Origin: an uncultured Euryhalocaulis sp.
GTDB lineage: Bacteria > Pseudomonadota > Alphaproteobacteria > Caulobacterales > Maricaulaceae
Length of the DNA: 64,000 nucleotides
NCBI GenBank assembly: GCA_913055605.1
Contig: CAJXKJ010000003.1
Coordinates: forward strand, 62,001-126,000
Direction: 5' to 3'
Below are positions 52,889 through 60,609 of the stretch, in pieces. The position numbers and the translations under genes were made by a program. The notes below the pieces were generated by a model. The model saw only the letters and a list, made by a program, of their open reading frames with translations. It did no database searches and had not been told where the DNA came from. The first letter of the stretch is position 1; each line of letters starts with the position of its first letter.

Positions 52889-53841
52889 CAGGCGGCCCCT
52901 CGCACTTCGGTCACTTCGCTCTGCATCCATTTCAGATTGTGCCACTGCTCGTCGTTCTTGAGAACGCCCTGGCGGTACAGGCCGATGATCTCCTTGATCG
53001 CGTCATGCACCGTCTTTTTCGGACGGAAGCCGGTCGCCAGCAGGCGGTCGGAGTTCACGCGATAGGAGCGCGGGTCGTTCGACGGGGTGACCTCGATCGG
53101 GCAGTCCAGCTCCTCGGCCACCATCTTGGCGATATCCAGGATGGAGATGTTTTCGAAGCCGGCGTTGAACACACCGGTGTGCTCCGGGTTGTCCAGCAGG
53201 AACAGGTACAGGTCGGTGATGTCGTCGATATGAATGTTCGGGCGGGTCTGTTCGCCGCCGAACACCGTGATCTTGCCCTTGTCCAGCGCCGCCATAGTCA
53301 GAAGATTGACCGAAACGTCCAGGCGCATGCGCGGGGAGAAGCCGCAGACCGTGGCGGGGCGCACGATCTGCACCACCATGTCGTCCTTGTAGGACAGCAC
53401 GATGCGCTCGCCGCACATCTTGGTCTTGTTGTATTCGGAGATCGGCAGCAGCTCGAGGTCCTCGGTGACCTGCTCCTCTTCCTTCACCCCATAGACCGAG
53501 CCGGACGAGGCGTAGATGAAGCGCTTGATGCCCATGCGCTGGGCCCGGTCGGCCAGCTGCATCGTGGCCAGGCAGGAAATTTCCCAGGTCAGCTTGGGGT
53601 CCAGGTCGCCGCACGGGTCGTTGGCGACGCTGGACAGGTGGATGATCGCATCCACGCCGGTCAGGTCGATCTGGTCCGGATCGCGCACATCGCCCTGAAC
53701 CACTTTCAGGTCCGGATGCGGCGTCAGATGGTTGCCGAACCACATGATATCGAAGGCGGTGACCCGATGGCCTGCCGCGATCAGCTTCGGAACGAGAACG
53801 GATCCCTTATATCCGCACGCGCCGGTCACAAATACATGCAT
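52888..53841 (-). CDS. Extended SDR, NAD-dependent sugar epimerase/dehydratase
   Basis: A 317-residue SDR. HVFVTGACGYKGSVLVPKLI has the GxxGxxG loop, YASSGSVYGVKEEEQVTEDL is the Ser region, and ISEYNKTKMCGERIVLSY carries YxxxK. RPATVCGFSPRMRLDVSVNL is a typical nucleotide-sugar block of GalE-like enzymes found in heptose and deoxyhexose loci. It is the first gene of the 18-kb minus-strand operon; the 123 bases between it and lptE (53842-53964) would hold its promoter. A specific epimerisation cannot be assigned. Confidence 0.86.
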   Translation of the reverse strand: MHVFVTGACGYKGSVLVPKLIAAGHRVTAFDIMWFGNHLTPHPDLKVVQGDVRDPDQIDLTGVDAIIHLSSVANDPCGDLDPKLTWEISCLATMQLADRAQRMGIKRFIYASSGSVYGVKEEEQVTEDLELLPISEYNKTKMCGERIVLSYKDDMVVQIVRPATVCGFSPRMRLDVSVNLLTMAALDKGKITVFGGEQTRPNIHIDDITDLYLFLLDNPEHTGVFNAGFENISILDIAKMVAEELDCPIEVTPSNDPRSYRVNSDRLLATGFRPKKTVHDAIKEIIGLYRQGVLKNDEQWHNLKWMQSEVTEVRGAA

Positions 53842-53964
53842 CTATTGGATTCCCCGCCTTCCACGTCCCAAGTTCGCTTGCCCTACAATGTGGCGCAAAT
53901 CAGTTCAATAGCGCCATGCTGCACCGCATCAAACGGCGCGGCGAAGCCCCGGACGAACCGCCGG

Positions 53965-54540
53965 TCAGAGCCCTGACGACGGGGCGGAATCGCCCGCGCC
54001 GGCGGCGGCCGGCGCGCCCAGACGGGCGCTGCGTTCGGCTTCCAGGCGCTCGGCCTCCGAAAAATAGCGGACCAGCTTGCTGATCAGCGTGTCGGCCGAC
54101 AGCTCCACCGCGCGCTCGGTCGCGTCCTGGTCGGCGCGGGTCGCGGCATAGGGGTCGGGCGGCACGTCGAAGGTCGAATCGCCGTTCGCCAGCCCGTCGG
54201 TCAGCTTCAGGCCGGTGCGCAGGTCGTACAGCGCATAGGTGGTGGTGGCGGTCATCCGGATGCGCGCGGCCACGTCGTCGATGGTCAGGGCGGTGCTGAA
54301 GCGGGAGGTCAGAACCTCGGTCTTCAGCTCGTAGCGCGGCTGCGGCCCCGGATCGGGCAGGCGCTCTTCCAGCGCCAGACCCATCAGATATGCAGCGCGG
54401 CCCTGGCCCAGCTCCACCCGGATTCCGTCCAGATAGGCCGCGGTCGGACTGCTTTCCGCATAAAGCGGCTTGAACCCGCAGCCGGTCAGGGCGGTCAGCG
54501 CGAAGAGCGCGATCAGGACGGTGAGGGGGCGAATTCGCAT
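53965..54540 (-). CDS. lptE: LPS-assembly lipoprotein LptE
   Basis: A 191-residue lipoprotein. The signal peptide ends in TALTGCGFKPLYAESS, where Cys21 is the lipidated residue and GFKPLY is the classic start of alphaproteobacterial LptE. VEALTSRFSTALTIDDVAARIRMTATTTYAL-type beta segments follow, here visible as RFSTALTIDDVAARIRMTAT. The C-terminus is an Ala/Gly-rich tail. It plugs LptD in the outer membrane. lptE is more often found by leuS or holA; here it lies between the sugar operon and the ABC exporter, 6 kb from lptD. Confidence 0.9.
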   Translation of the reverse strand: MRIRPLTVLIALFALTALTGCGFKPLYAESSPTAAYLDGIRVELGQGRAAYLMGLALEERLPDPGPQPRYELKTEVLTSRFSTALTIDDVAARIRMTATTTYALYDLRTGLKLTDGLANGDSTFDVPPDPYAATRADQDATERAVELSADTLISKLVRYFSEAERLEAERSARLGAPAAAGAGDSAPSSGL

Positions 54541-54605
54541 CGAAACCCGGCTTTGTCTGGCCCCAAGCCTATACGTGCCGGGGCCGGAAAGGTGAAGCGC
54601 ACGCC

Positions 54606-55394
54606 CTATTGCGCCGCCTCGCGCGCGGCGGCCATCGCCGCGGCCTCTTCCAGCGAGTGCTCTTCATAGGCCGCGGTCACTTCGTCCGGATGGCCCTCCA
54701 TCCGCACCCGGCCCTGATGGAACCAGATGCAGTGGGTGCAGACCTTGCGGATCAGGTGCATGGAGTGGCTGGTCACCACCACGACGCCGGTCTTGGCCAG
54801 CATCGTGGTCAGGCGCCGCTCGGCCTTTTCCTGGAAGTCGATGTCGCCTGCGCCCAGCCATTCGTCGAGAACCAGCACGTCGGCCTCCAGGAAGGTGGAC
54901 ACCGCGAAGGCCAGGCGCGTCTTCATCCCTTCGGAATAGGCGCGTACCGGCACGTCGATGAATTCGCCGAGGCCGGTGAATTCCGGGATTTCCACCATGG
55001 CGCGCTTTACTTCGGCGCTGGTGGCGCCCAGCAGGCGCAGCGGCAGCTCGATATTGTCGCGCCCAGACAGCTCCTGATTGATGCCCAGGCCCTTTTCGAT
55101 CAGGGGCACGATCCGCCCCTTGACCTCGATATTGCCCTTGGTCGGATAGGCCAGGCCCGCGATCAGGCGCAGCGTCGTGGACTTGCCCGCGCCGTTATGG
55201 CCGATCAGGCCCAGCCGGTCGCCGGGCTGGGCGTCGAAGGACACGTCGCGCAGCGCCTCGACATGAACGATCCCCTCGCCGGACAGGCGGCTGCCCAGCG
55301 GCAGGCTGCGCATCAGCGTGACTTTGAAGGACCGGGATTTGATCCCGAAGATCGGATAGTCGAACGAGACGTTATCGAACAGGACGCGAGCCAT
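54606..55394 (-). CDS. wzt: Wzt/KpsT-type polysaccharide ABC exporter ATP-binding subunit
   Basis: A 262-residue ATPase. Walker A is GHNGAGKST (65-73), the signature is the family-typical YSEGMKTRLAFA (153-164) and Walker B is VLVLDEWLGAGD (173-184). An N-terminal strand with FDYPIFGIKSRSFK is the usual Wzt/KpsT/TagH beginning. It ends soon after the nucleotide-binding domain, so there is no C-terminal carbohydrate-binding domain as in O8/O9 Wzt; this is like KpsT or Wzt proteins that do not read a terminal modification. It energises export with the permease 6 bases upstream. GAGGAA precedes the ATG. Confidence 0.93.
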   Translation of the reverse strand: MARVLFDNVSFDYPIFGIKSRSFKVTLMRSLPLGSRLSGEGIVHVEALRDVSFDAQPGDRLGLIGHNGAGKSTTLRLIAGLAYPTKGNIEVKGRIVPLIEKGLGINQELSGRDNIELPLRLLGATSAEVKRAMVEIPEFTGLGEFIDVPVRAYSEGMKTRLAFAVSTFLEADVLVLDEWLGAGDIDFQEKAERRLTTMLAKTGVVVVTSHSMHLIRKVCTHCIWFHQGRVRMEGHPDEVTAAYEEHSLEEAAAMAAAREAAQ

Positions 55395-55400
55395 AATTCC

Positions 55401-56186
55401 TCACAGCCACAGGAAGACGCGGCGGCGCGAGACGGCGAGCGTCCAGAACGCCAGAAGGCCCAGAACGAGGATGCTCAGCAAGGTGAAGCCCCAGGACAGC
55501 AGGGCCGGCGTCTCCCCCAGCAACGGCCCCCGGATCAGTTCGACCAGATGGTAGAACGGATTGGCGTCCACGAAAAACCGGCGGTCCGAGGTCTGGGACG
55601 GCAGCCAGAACAGGGGCGTCAGGAAGAACATGATCTGCAGGATATTGGTCAGCACCTGCGGCACGTCCCGGAAACGCGCGGCGATCGGCGCCAGGATGAC
55701 GCCCAGCAGCAGGCCGGTGATCGCGTAGAGGACCAGCGCCGGGATCGCCAGCAGCGCCTCCCAGCCCGGGCGGAAATTCATGATGACCAGCAGGATGCCG
55801 ACCACGACCAGATTGTGCACGAACATGATCAGGTTGCGGTAGACGACGCGCGTGACCAGAAGCGGGATCGGCAGCGGCAGGCTGCGCAGCTGGCCCTCGG
55901 CCTCGATCACCGCCATGGCGCCTTCGCTGATCATGCCGGCGATCAGGAACCAGGCCAGGAAGCCGCAGCCGATATAGACAATGTAGTCGTGGAAATCGAC
56001 GCGGAAGACTTCCGAGTACAGGATGCTGAGGCCCAGAACGAGGCTGGCCATGGCCAGGCTGATCCAGATCGGACCCAGGACCGAGCGGCGATAGCGCAGC
56101 GAGATGTCCTGGTTCGCCATCAGGAACCAGATTTTCCAGCGCCTGACGGGCGCCGCCACGTCGGCAAGCAGGCCGTTGATGTCCAC
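55401..56186 (-). CDS. wzm: Wzm/KpsM-type polysaccharide ABC exporter permease
   Basis: A 261-residue ABC-2 type permease with six spans. LRYRRSVLGPIWISLAMASL is the family N-terminal block, FRVDFHDYIVYIGCGFLAWF the next, and NILQIMFFLTPLFWLPSQTS precedes the re-entrant C-terminal region NPFYHLVELIRGPLLG. The start is probably GTG 56186, giving the usual length; TTG 56264 would add 26 residues of low-complexity sequence. It exports the finished chain across the inner membrane. The gap of 139 bases upstream contains an 8-bp inverted repeat (GAGGGGGC 56268-56275 / 56287-56294) without a T-run. Confidence 0.92.
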   Translation of the reverse strand: MDINGLLADVAAPVRRWKIWFLMANQDISLRYRRSVLGPIWISLAMASLVLGLSILYSEVFRVDFHDYIVYIGCGFLAWFLIAGMISEGAMAVIEAEGQLRSLPLPIPLLVTRVVYRNLIMFVHNLVVVGILLVIMNFRPGWEALLAIPALVLYAITGLLLGVILAPIAARFRDVPQVLTNILQIMFFLTPLFWLPSQTSDRRFFVDANPFYHLVELIRGPLLGETPALLSWGFTLLSILVLGLLAFWTLAVSRRRVFLWL

Positions 56187-56325
56187 TATCCGCCCATCCG
56201 GTGCAGTCCGCCCGCCAGAGCCAGGCGCGGGCAAGCGGTTCCTATAAGAGCATAGGCCCGGCAATGCGAGGGGGCGGCGCGGCGCGGCCCCCTCCGGTCC
56301 GCGCGTCCTATTGTCACACAGCGTG

Positions 56326-56868
56326 TCACAGGGGCCATCCCAGCTCCCTGAGCGCGCGTGCGACCAGCCGGTCCAGATCGCCGCCCTCGTACAGCACGCC
56401 GTGCACGCCGGCCCGCTCCGCCGCGGTCACGTCGCGCGCCTGGTCGCCGAACATGACGCAGCGCGCCGGGTCCAGATCCAGCTCGGCGCAGGCGCGCAGC
56501 AGCATTCCGGGATTGGGCTTGCGGTCCGGATGGTCCGGGTGGCGATAGCGCTCCACCGCCGCGTCGGCGTGATGCGGGCAATAATACAGCGCGTCGATAT
56601 GCGCCCCGGCCCTGGCCAGATCGGCCTGCATCGCGGCGTGGAACTCCAGCACCGCGGATTCCTCATAATATCCGCGCGCCACGCCCGACTGGTTGGTGAC
56701 CACCACGGCGAGCCCGCCCGAATCGTTGACCCGCTTCACCGCTTCGATCGCGCCGGGCATCCAGGCCAGATCCTCCAGCCGGAACGTATAGCCGCCCGCA
56801 TCCACGGTCAGGGTGTTGTCGCGGTCGAAAAACGCCGCCTGGCGCCTGCTGGCCGGTTCGGACTGCAT
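56326..56868 (-). CDS. GmhB-like HAD phosphatase (D,D-heptose 1,7-bisphosphate phosphatase type)
   Basis: A 180-residue HAD-IIIA protein. AAFFDRDNTLTVDAGGYTFR is motif I, VVVTNQSGVARGYYEESAVL is motif II, DALYYCPHHADAAVERYRHP precedes DRKPNPGMLLRACAELDLD, and CVMFGDQARDVTAAERAGVH is motif IV. GmhB binds zinc with Cys-x-His and a Cys-x-Cys before RKP; here the second pair is His-Pro-Asp-His, so the zinc site would be His-rich or lost. Starts at ATG 56868 with GGAGAG upstream. It would remove the C7 phosphate of a heptose bisphosphate and matches the HldE-like and nucleotidyltransferase genes nearby. Confidence 0.87.
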   Translation of the reverse strand: MQSEPASRRQAAFFDRDNTLTVDAGGYTFRLEDLAWMPGAIEAVKRVNDSGGLAVVVTNQSGVARGYYEESAVLEFHAAMQADLARAGAHIDALYYCPHHADAAVERYRHPDHPDRKPNPGMLLRACAELDLDPARCVMFGDQARDVTAAERAGVHGVLYEGGDLDRLVARALRELGWPL

Positions 56869-56967
56869 AGGCTCTCCGTTAGGGCGTCGCGCCCGTCCGC
56901 TCAAGGCCGCGCGCCTGTCGCGTGCATTCCGCTTGATTTGCCGCGGCTTCTGCGCTGGGGAGGCGCG

Positions 56968-58233
56968 ATGAGCCGCTCCGTCCTTCTGTCCCTGCGGGCG
57001 CTGTACCGCCGCCTGCCGGTCGGGTTCCGCCGCCGCATCGGCGCACAGGTCACGCATCTGACCGCGCCGGCGCTGGCCCGGTCCGTGCCCGCGGCGGCGC
57101 CCGGCCATGACGGGCCGGCCGGATCGGCGGTGCTGGTGGGCCTGTCCCGCTCCACGCTCGGCCACGGCGCCGCGGCACGCCTGTGCGCCCGGGAAATGCG
57201 GGACGGCGGCGTGCGGTTGTCGGAACTGGACGTGTCGCAGGCCCTGCGCGCGTCGATGGCGGAGGAGGCGGCCCCCGCCGCCCCGCCGGACCCGGATGCG
57301 GACGCCGCCGTGCTGATGCTGAACCCGGAAGAGACTGTGCAGGCCCTGCACGGGGCCGAAGGCGACGTTCTGCGCGGCAAGCGGGTCTGCGCCTATTGGG
57401 TATGGGAGCTGGAGGCCGCGCCGCGTCGTTGGCGCAAGCTGGCCGGCCATGTGCCGCATGAAATCTGGGCCCCCAGCGCCTTCGCCGCGGAGGCCATGCG
57501 CGCGGTGTTCGACCAGCCGGTCCATGTGGTCCCGCATCCCTGCGCGCTGGACGCCCCGCCCGCCCCGACGGCGGAGCGGCGGGCGGCCGCCCGGGCCCGC
57601 TTCGGCGCGGGAGCGGAAGATTTCGTGGCGGTGTCCAGCTTCTCCGCCGCCTCGTCCCTGGCCCGGAAGAACCCAAGGGGCGCCATCGCGGCCTTCGACG
57701 CGGCGTTCGGCGGTGCGGACGACGCCCTGCTGGTCCTGCGCTGCACCAATGCCGGCGCCTATCCGCAGGCGCTGGCGGACTTGCGCGCCGCCGTCCGGGA
57801 CGCGCGCTCGAACATCCTGCTGATCGACGAACCGGCCGGCTGGCAGGAAGTGCTGGACCTGTATGCGGCCTGCGACGTCTATCTGTCCCTGCACCGCAGC
57901 GAGGGGTTCGGGCTGAACCTGGCCGAGGCGATGCTTTCGGGGCGCGCGGTGATCGCCACCGGCTGGTCCGGAAACCTGCAATTCATGGACGAATCCTGTT
58001 CGGCGCTGGTCCCGCCCACCGCGCTCGTTCCGCTGCGCGACCCGCAGGGCGTGTATCGCGGTGCCGGGCGCTGGGCGGAGCCGGATTTGGATGCGGCGGT
58101 CGGCCATCTGCGCGCGCTGAAATCCGATCCGGACCGCCGGGCGGCGCTGGCCGAGGCGGGGCGGATTCGCGCGACAGGCGATCTTTCGGGCGGCGCGGCC
58201 CCGGCGCGGCTGCGCGCCGGCGCGTCACGATAG
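56968..58233 (+). CDS. Family 4-type glycosyltransferase
   Basis: A 421-residue GT-B enzyme. The C-terminal domain is clear: VYLSLHRSEGFGLNLAEAML (about 302-321) gives the E-x7-E donor-binding motif, and SGRAVIATGWSGNLQFMDES follows. CAYWVWELEAAPRRWRKLAG and EIWAPSAFAAEAMRAVFDQ are typical of group 1 transferases that work in LPS or capsule loci. GGGGAGG at 56957-56963 is a good ribosome site for ATG 56968. The last 25 residues are an Ala/Gly/Arg tail. It diverges from the GmhB-like gene with a 99-base gap. Confidence 0.88.
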   Translation: MSRSVLLSLRALYRRLPVGFRRRIGAQVTHLTAPALARSVPAAAPGHDGPAGSAVLVGLSRSTLGHGAAARLCAREMRDGGVRLSELDVSQALRASMAEEAAPAAPPDPDADAAVLMLNPEETVQALHGAEGDVLRGKRVCAYWVWELEAAPRRWRKLAGHVPHEIWAPSAFAAEAMRAVFDQPVHVVPHPCALDAPPAPTAERRAAARARFGAGAEDFVAVSSFSAASSLARKNPRGAIAAFDAAFGGADDALLVLRCTNAGAYPQALADLRAAVRDARSNILLIDEPAGWQEVLDLYAACDVYLSLHRSEGFGLNLAEAMLSGRAVIATGWSGNLQFMDESCSALVPPTALVPLRDPQGVYRGAGRWAEPDLDAAVGHLRALKSDPDRRAALAEAGRIRATGDLSGGAAPARLRAGASR

Positions 58234-58321
58234 CGCAAACGGCAGTCGCGGCTGGTCCGTCCCGCCGCCCAAGTCTATGATAAGTCGGGACGGGACGTGT
58301 TTGGGCCTTCAGGGGGATTCA

Positions 58322-59815
58322 TTGCTTACCAAGACGCCGACGGCGGTTCAGGAACTGGCGGCCAATATCCGCGCCGCCGTGGGCGGCGGCCGTTCGATCG
58401 CCTTCGTATCCGGCAAATTCAATGTCGTTCACCCGGGCCACCTCCGCCTGCTGAAATTCGCCAGCGAGAATGCGGACGCCGTCGTGGTCGGCCTGCTGCC
58501 CGATTCGCGCGCCAAGGACGCCCTGCCGCTGGAGCTGCGTCTGGAGGCCGTGCGCGCCGTCAGCCTGGTCGATCAGGCCTTCGCCATGGAGGCCGGGGTC
58601 GAGGAGATCATCGCGGCCCTGAAGCCGGAGATCGTGGTCAAGGGCAAGGAATATCAGAAGGCCGACAACGCCGAGCAGACCGTGCTCGATTCCTATGGCG
58701 GCAAGCTGATGTTCGGGTCGGGGGAAATCACCTTCTCCTCGCTGAACCTGCTGCGTAACGAATTCAGCAAGATCGACTTCTCCTCGATCCACAAGCCGGT
58801 GGACTATCCCCAGCGGCACGGGTTCGATTTCAGCGATCTGCGCACGCTGGTGGAAAGCCTGTCCGGCCTGCGCACGCTGGTGATCGGCGACCTGATCGTC
58901 GACAAATACGTCACCTGCGACGCGCTCGGCATGTCGCAGGAAGACCCGACTTTGGTCGTCACGCCGATCGAAGAGACGACGTTCCTAGGGGCCGCGGGCA
59001 TCGTGGCCGCCCATGCGCGCGGTTTGGGCGCCGACGTCAAATTCCTGACCGTGTGCGGCGTGGACGAGGCGGCGACCTTCGCGGAGAACGCGCTGAAGAC
59101 CTATGGCGTCCAGCACGAGATGCTGGTCGACAAGTCGCGCCCGACCACGACCAAGACCCGCTATCGCGCCTCCGGCAAGACGCTGCTGCGCGTGAACCGG
59201 CTGCGCCAGCACGCCATCGACGAGGCGCTGGCCAAGAAGATGATCGCCCGCGCCGAGGACATGCTGGAAGACTGCGACCTGCTTCTGCTGTCCGACTTCA
59301 ATTATGGCTGCCTGCCGCAGAGCGTGGTCGACGCGGTGATCGCCGCGGCGCGCAAGCGCGGCGTGAAGATCGCCGCCGACAGCCAGGCCTCGTCCCAGCT
59401 GTCCGACATCTCCCGCTTCCGGGGCGTGGACCTCGTCACCCCCACCGAGCGCGAGGCGCGGCTGGCGCTGCAGGATTTCGAATCCGGCCTGGTCAATGTG
59501 GTGGAGAATCTGCGCGCCCGGTCGCAGGCGAAGAACATCATCGTCACGCTCGGCGGCGAAGGCCTGCTCTGCTACGGCGAGCGGGACGGCGAATATGTCA
59601 TCGACCGCCTGCAGGCGTTCAACAGCGCGCCCAAGGACGTGGCCGGCGCCGGCGATTCGCTGATCACCGCCACCAGCCTGGCCCTGTGCGCGGGCAAGGA
59701 CATCTGGATGGGGACCTATTTGGGCGCCCTGACGGCGGCCTGTCAGGTCGGGCGGGTCGGCAACAAGCCGCTGACCAGCGAAGAACTGCTGCTGGAAATC
59801 GCCCATATCGGGTAA
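58322..59815 (+). CDS. HldE-like bifunctional protein, nucleotidyltransferase and PfkB kinase domains in reversed order
   Basis: A 497-residue protein. Residues about 25-155 are a cytidylyltransferase-like domain with GKFNVVHPGHLRLLKFA (HxGH at 37-40) and VKGKEYQKADN. Residues about 170-495 are an RfaE/PfkB kinase with LVIGDLIVDKYVTCDALG, TKTRYRASGKTLLRVNRLRQ, and the GAGD motif at 442-445. E. coli HldE has kinase first and transferase last, so the order is reversed here. It would phosphorylate a heptose 7-phosphate at C1 and/or transfer a nucleotide. The start TTG 58322 has AGGGGG five bases upstream; ATG 58277 has no ribosome site. Confidence 0.86.
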   Translation: MLTKTPTAVQELAANIRAAVGGGRSIAFVSGKFNVVHPGHLRLLKFASENADAVVVGLLPDSRAKDALPLELRLEAVRAVSLVDQAFAMEAGVEEIIAALKPEIVVKGKEYQKADNAEQTVLDSYGGKLMFGSGEITFSSLNLLRNEFSKIDFSSIHKPVDYPQRHGFDFSDLRTLVESLSGLRTLVIGDLIVDKYVTCDALGMSQEDPTLVVTPIEETTFLGAAGIVAAHARGLGADVKFLTVCGVDEAATFAENALKTYGVQHEMLVDKSRPTTTKTRYRASGKTLLRVNRLRQHAIDEALAKKMIARAEDMLEDCDLLLLSDFNYGCLPQSVVDAVIAAARKRGVKIAADSQASSQLSDISRFRGVDLVTPTEREARLALQDFESGLVNVVENLRARSQAKNIIVTLGGEGLLCYGERDGEYVIDRLQAFNSAPKDVAGAGDSLITATSLALCAGKDIWMGTYLGALTAACQVGRVGNKPLTSEELLLEIAHIG

Positions 59816-59834
59816 CGGATCGGCCGGTTAGACC

Positions 59835-60536
59835 ATGCGAGCGCTTCTTCTGGCCGCCGGCCTCGGCACGCGGCTGCGTCCGATCACCAACACGATCCCC
59901 AAATGCCTGGTGCCGATCCATGGCCGGCCGCTGATCGATTACTGGCTGGACCTGATCTTCGAGGCGGGCGTCGAGCGGGCGCTGATCAACACTCATTATT
60001 TCGCCGACACGGTCGACGCCCATCTGGCCGGCTCGAAATGGAAGGACCGGTTCGCGACCGTCTATGAGCCGGAGCTTCTGGGCACCGGCGGCACGATGGT
60101 CGCCAACGCCGCTTTCTTCGAGGGCGGGCCGTTCATCCTGGCGCACGCCGACAATCTGACCGATTTCGACGTGAAGGGCCTGATCGCCGCGCATGAGGGC
60201 CGGCCGGAGGGCTGCGCCATCACCATGCTGACCTTCCGCACCGACGATCCGCAGTCCTGCGGCATCGTGGAGCTGGACGGAAAGGGACGCGTCGCGGCCT
60301 TCCACGAGAAAGTCGAGAACCCGCCAGGGAACCAGGCCAATGGCGCGGTCTATGTATTCGAGCCCGAAGTGCTGGACTTCGCCAAGGCGCTGGACAAGGC
60401 CTTCGTCGACCTGTCCACCGAGGTGATCCCCCATTTCATGGGGCGCATATTCGTCTACGATCATCCGGGCTATCACCGCGACATCGGCAATCCGCAGAGT
60501 CTGGCCCGCGCGCACGAGGAGTTTCCCGCCCGCTGA
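59835..60536 (+). CDS. Sugar-1-phosphate nucleotidyltransferase (HddC/mannose-1-P guanylyltransferase type)
   Basis: A 233-residue NTP transferase. MRALLLAAGLGTRLRPITNT with IPKCLVPIHGRPLIDYW is the diagnostic N-terminus, ELLGTGGTMVANAAFF the next block, FILAHADNLTDFD the metal-binding Asp, and ANGAVYVFEPEVLDF and YHRDIGNPQSLARAHEEF close the domain. It activates a sugar 1-phosphate, probably the product of the HldE-like and GmhB-like enzymes. In D-glycero-D-manno-heptose pathways the same position is held by HddC (GDP-forming). The nucleotide is not predictable. It is 20 bases downstream of the HldE-like gene. Confidence 0.87.
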   Translation: MRALLLAAGLGTRLRPITNTIPKCLVPIHGRPLIDYWLDLIFEAGVERALINTHYFADTVDAHLAGSKWKDRFATVYEPELLGTGGTMVANAAFFEGGPFILAHADNLTDFDVKGLIAAHEGRPEGCAITMLTFRTDDPQSCGIVELDGKGRVAAFHEKVENPPGNQANGAVYVFEPEVLDFAKALDKAFVDLSTEVIPHFMGRIFVYDHPGYHRDIGNPQSLARAHEEFPAR

Positions 60537-60593
60537 GCGGCGCCGTGATATGGACGGGGAAAAACGTGTCGGATAATCAGGCCGGAGCCGGGT

Positions 60594-60600
60594 AGGGGAA
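60594..60600 (+). promoter_or_regulatory. Shine-Dalgarno that locates the unusual lptD start
   Basis: AGGGGAA at 60594-60600 lies 7 bases before ATC 60607 and 10 bases before ATT 60610. An in-frame stop (TAA 60574-60576) blocks any longer reading, and no ATG, GTG or TTG occurs in frame until GTG 60856, inside the conserved domain. Confidence 0.65.
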
Positions 60601-60609
60601 TTCGTCATC

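Noticed and set aside
56268-56294. GC-rich inverted repeat upstream of the permease gene as terminator
   Set aside because: Eight-base arms, but no T-run on either strand; mentioned only with the permease.
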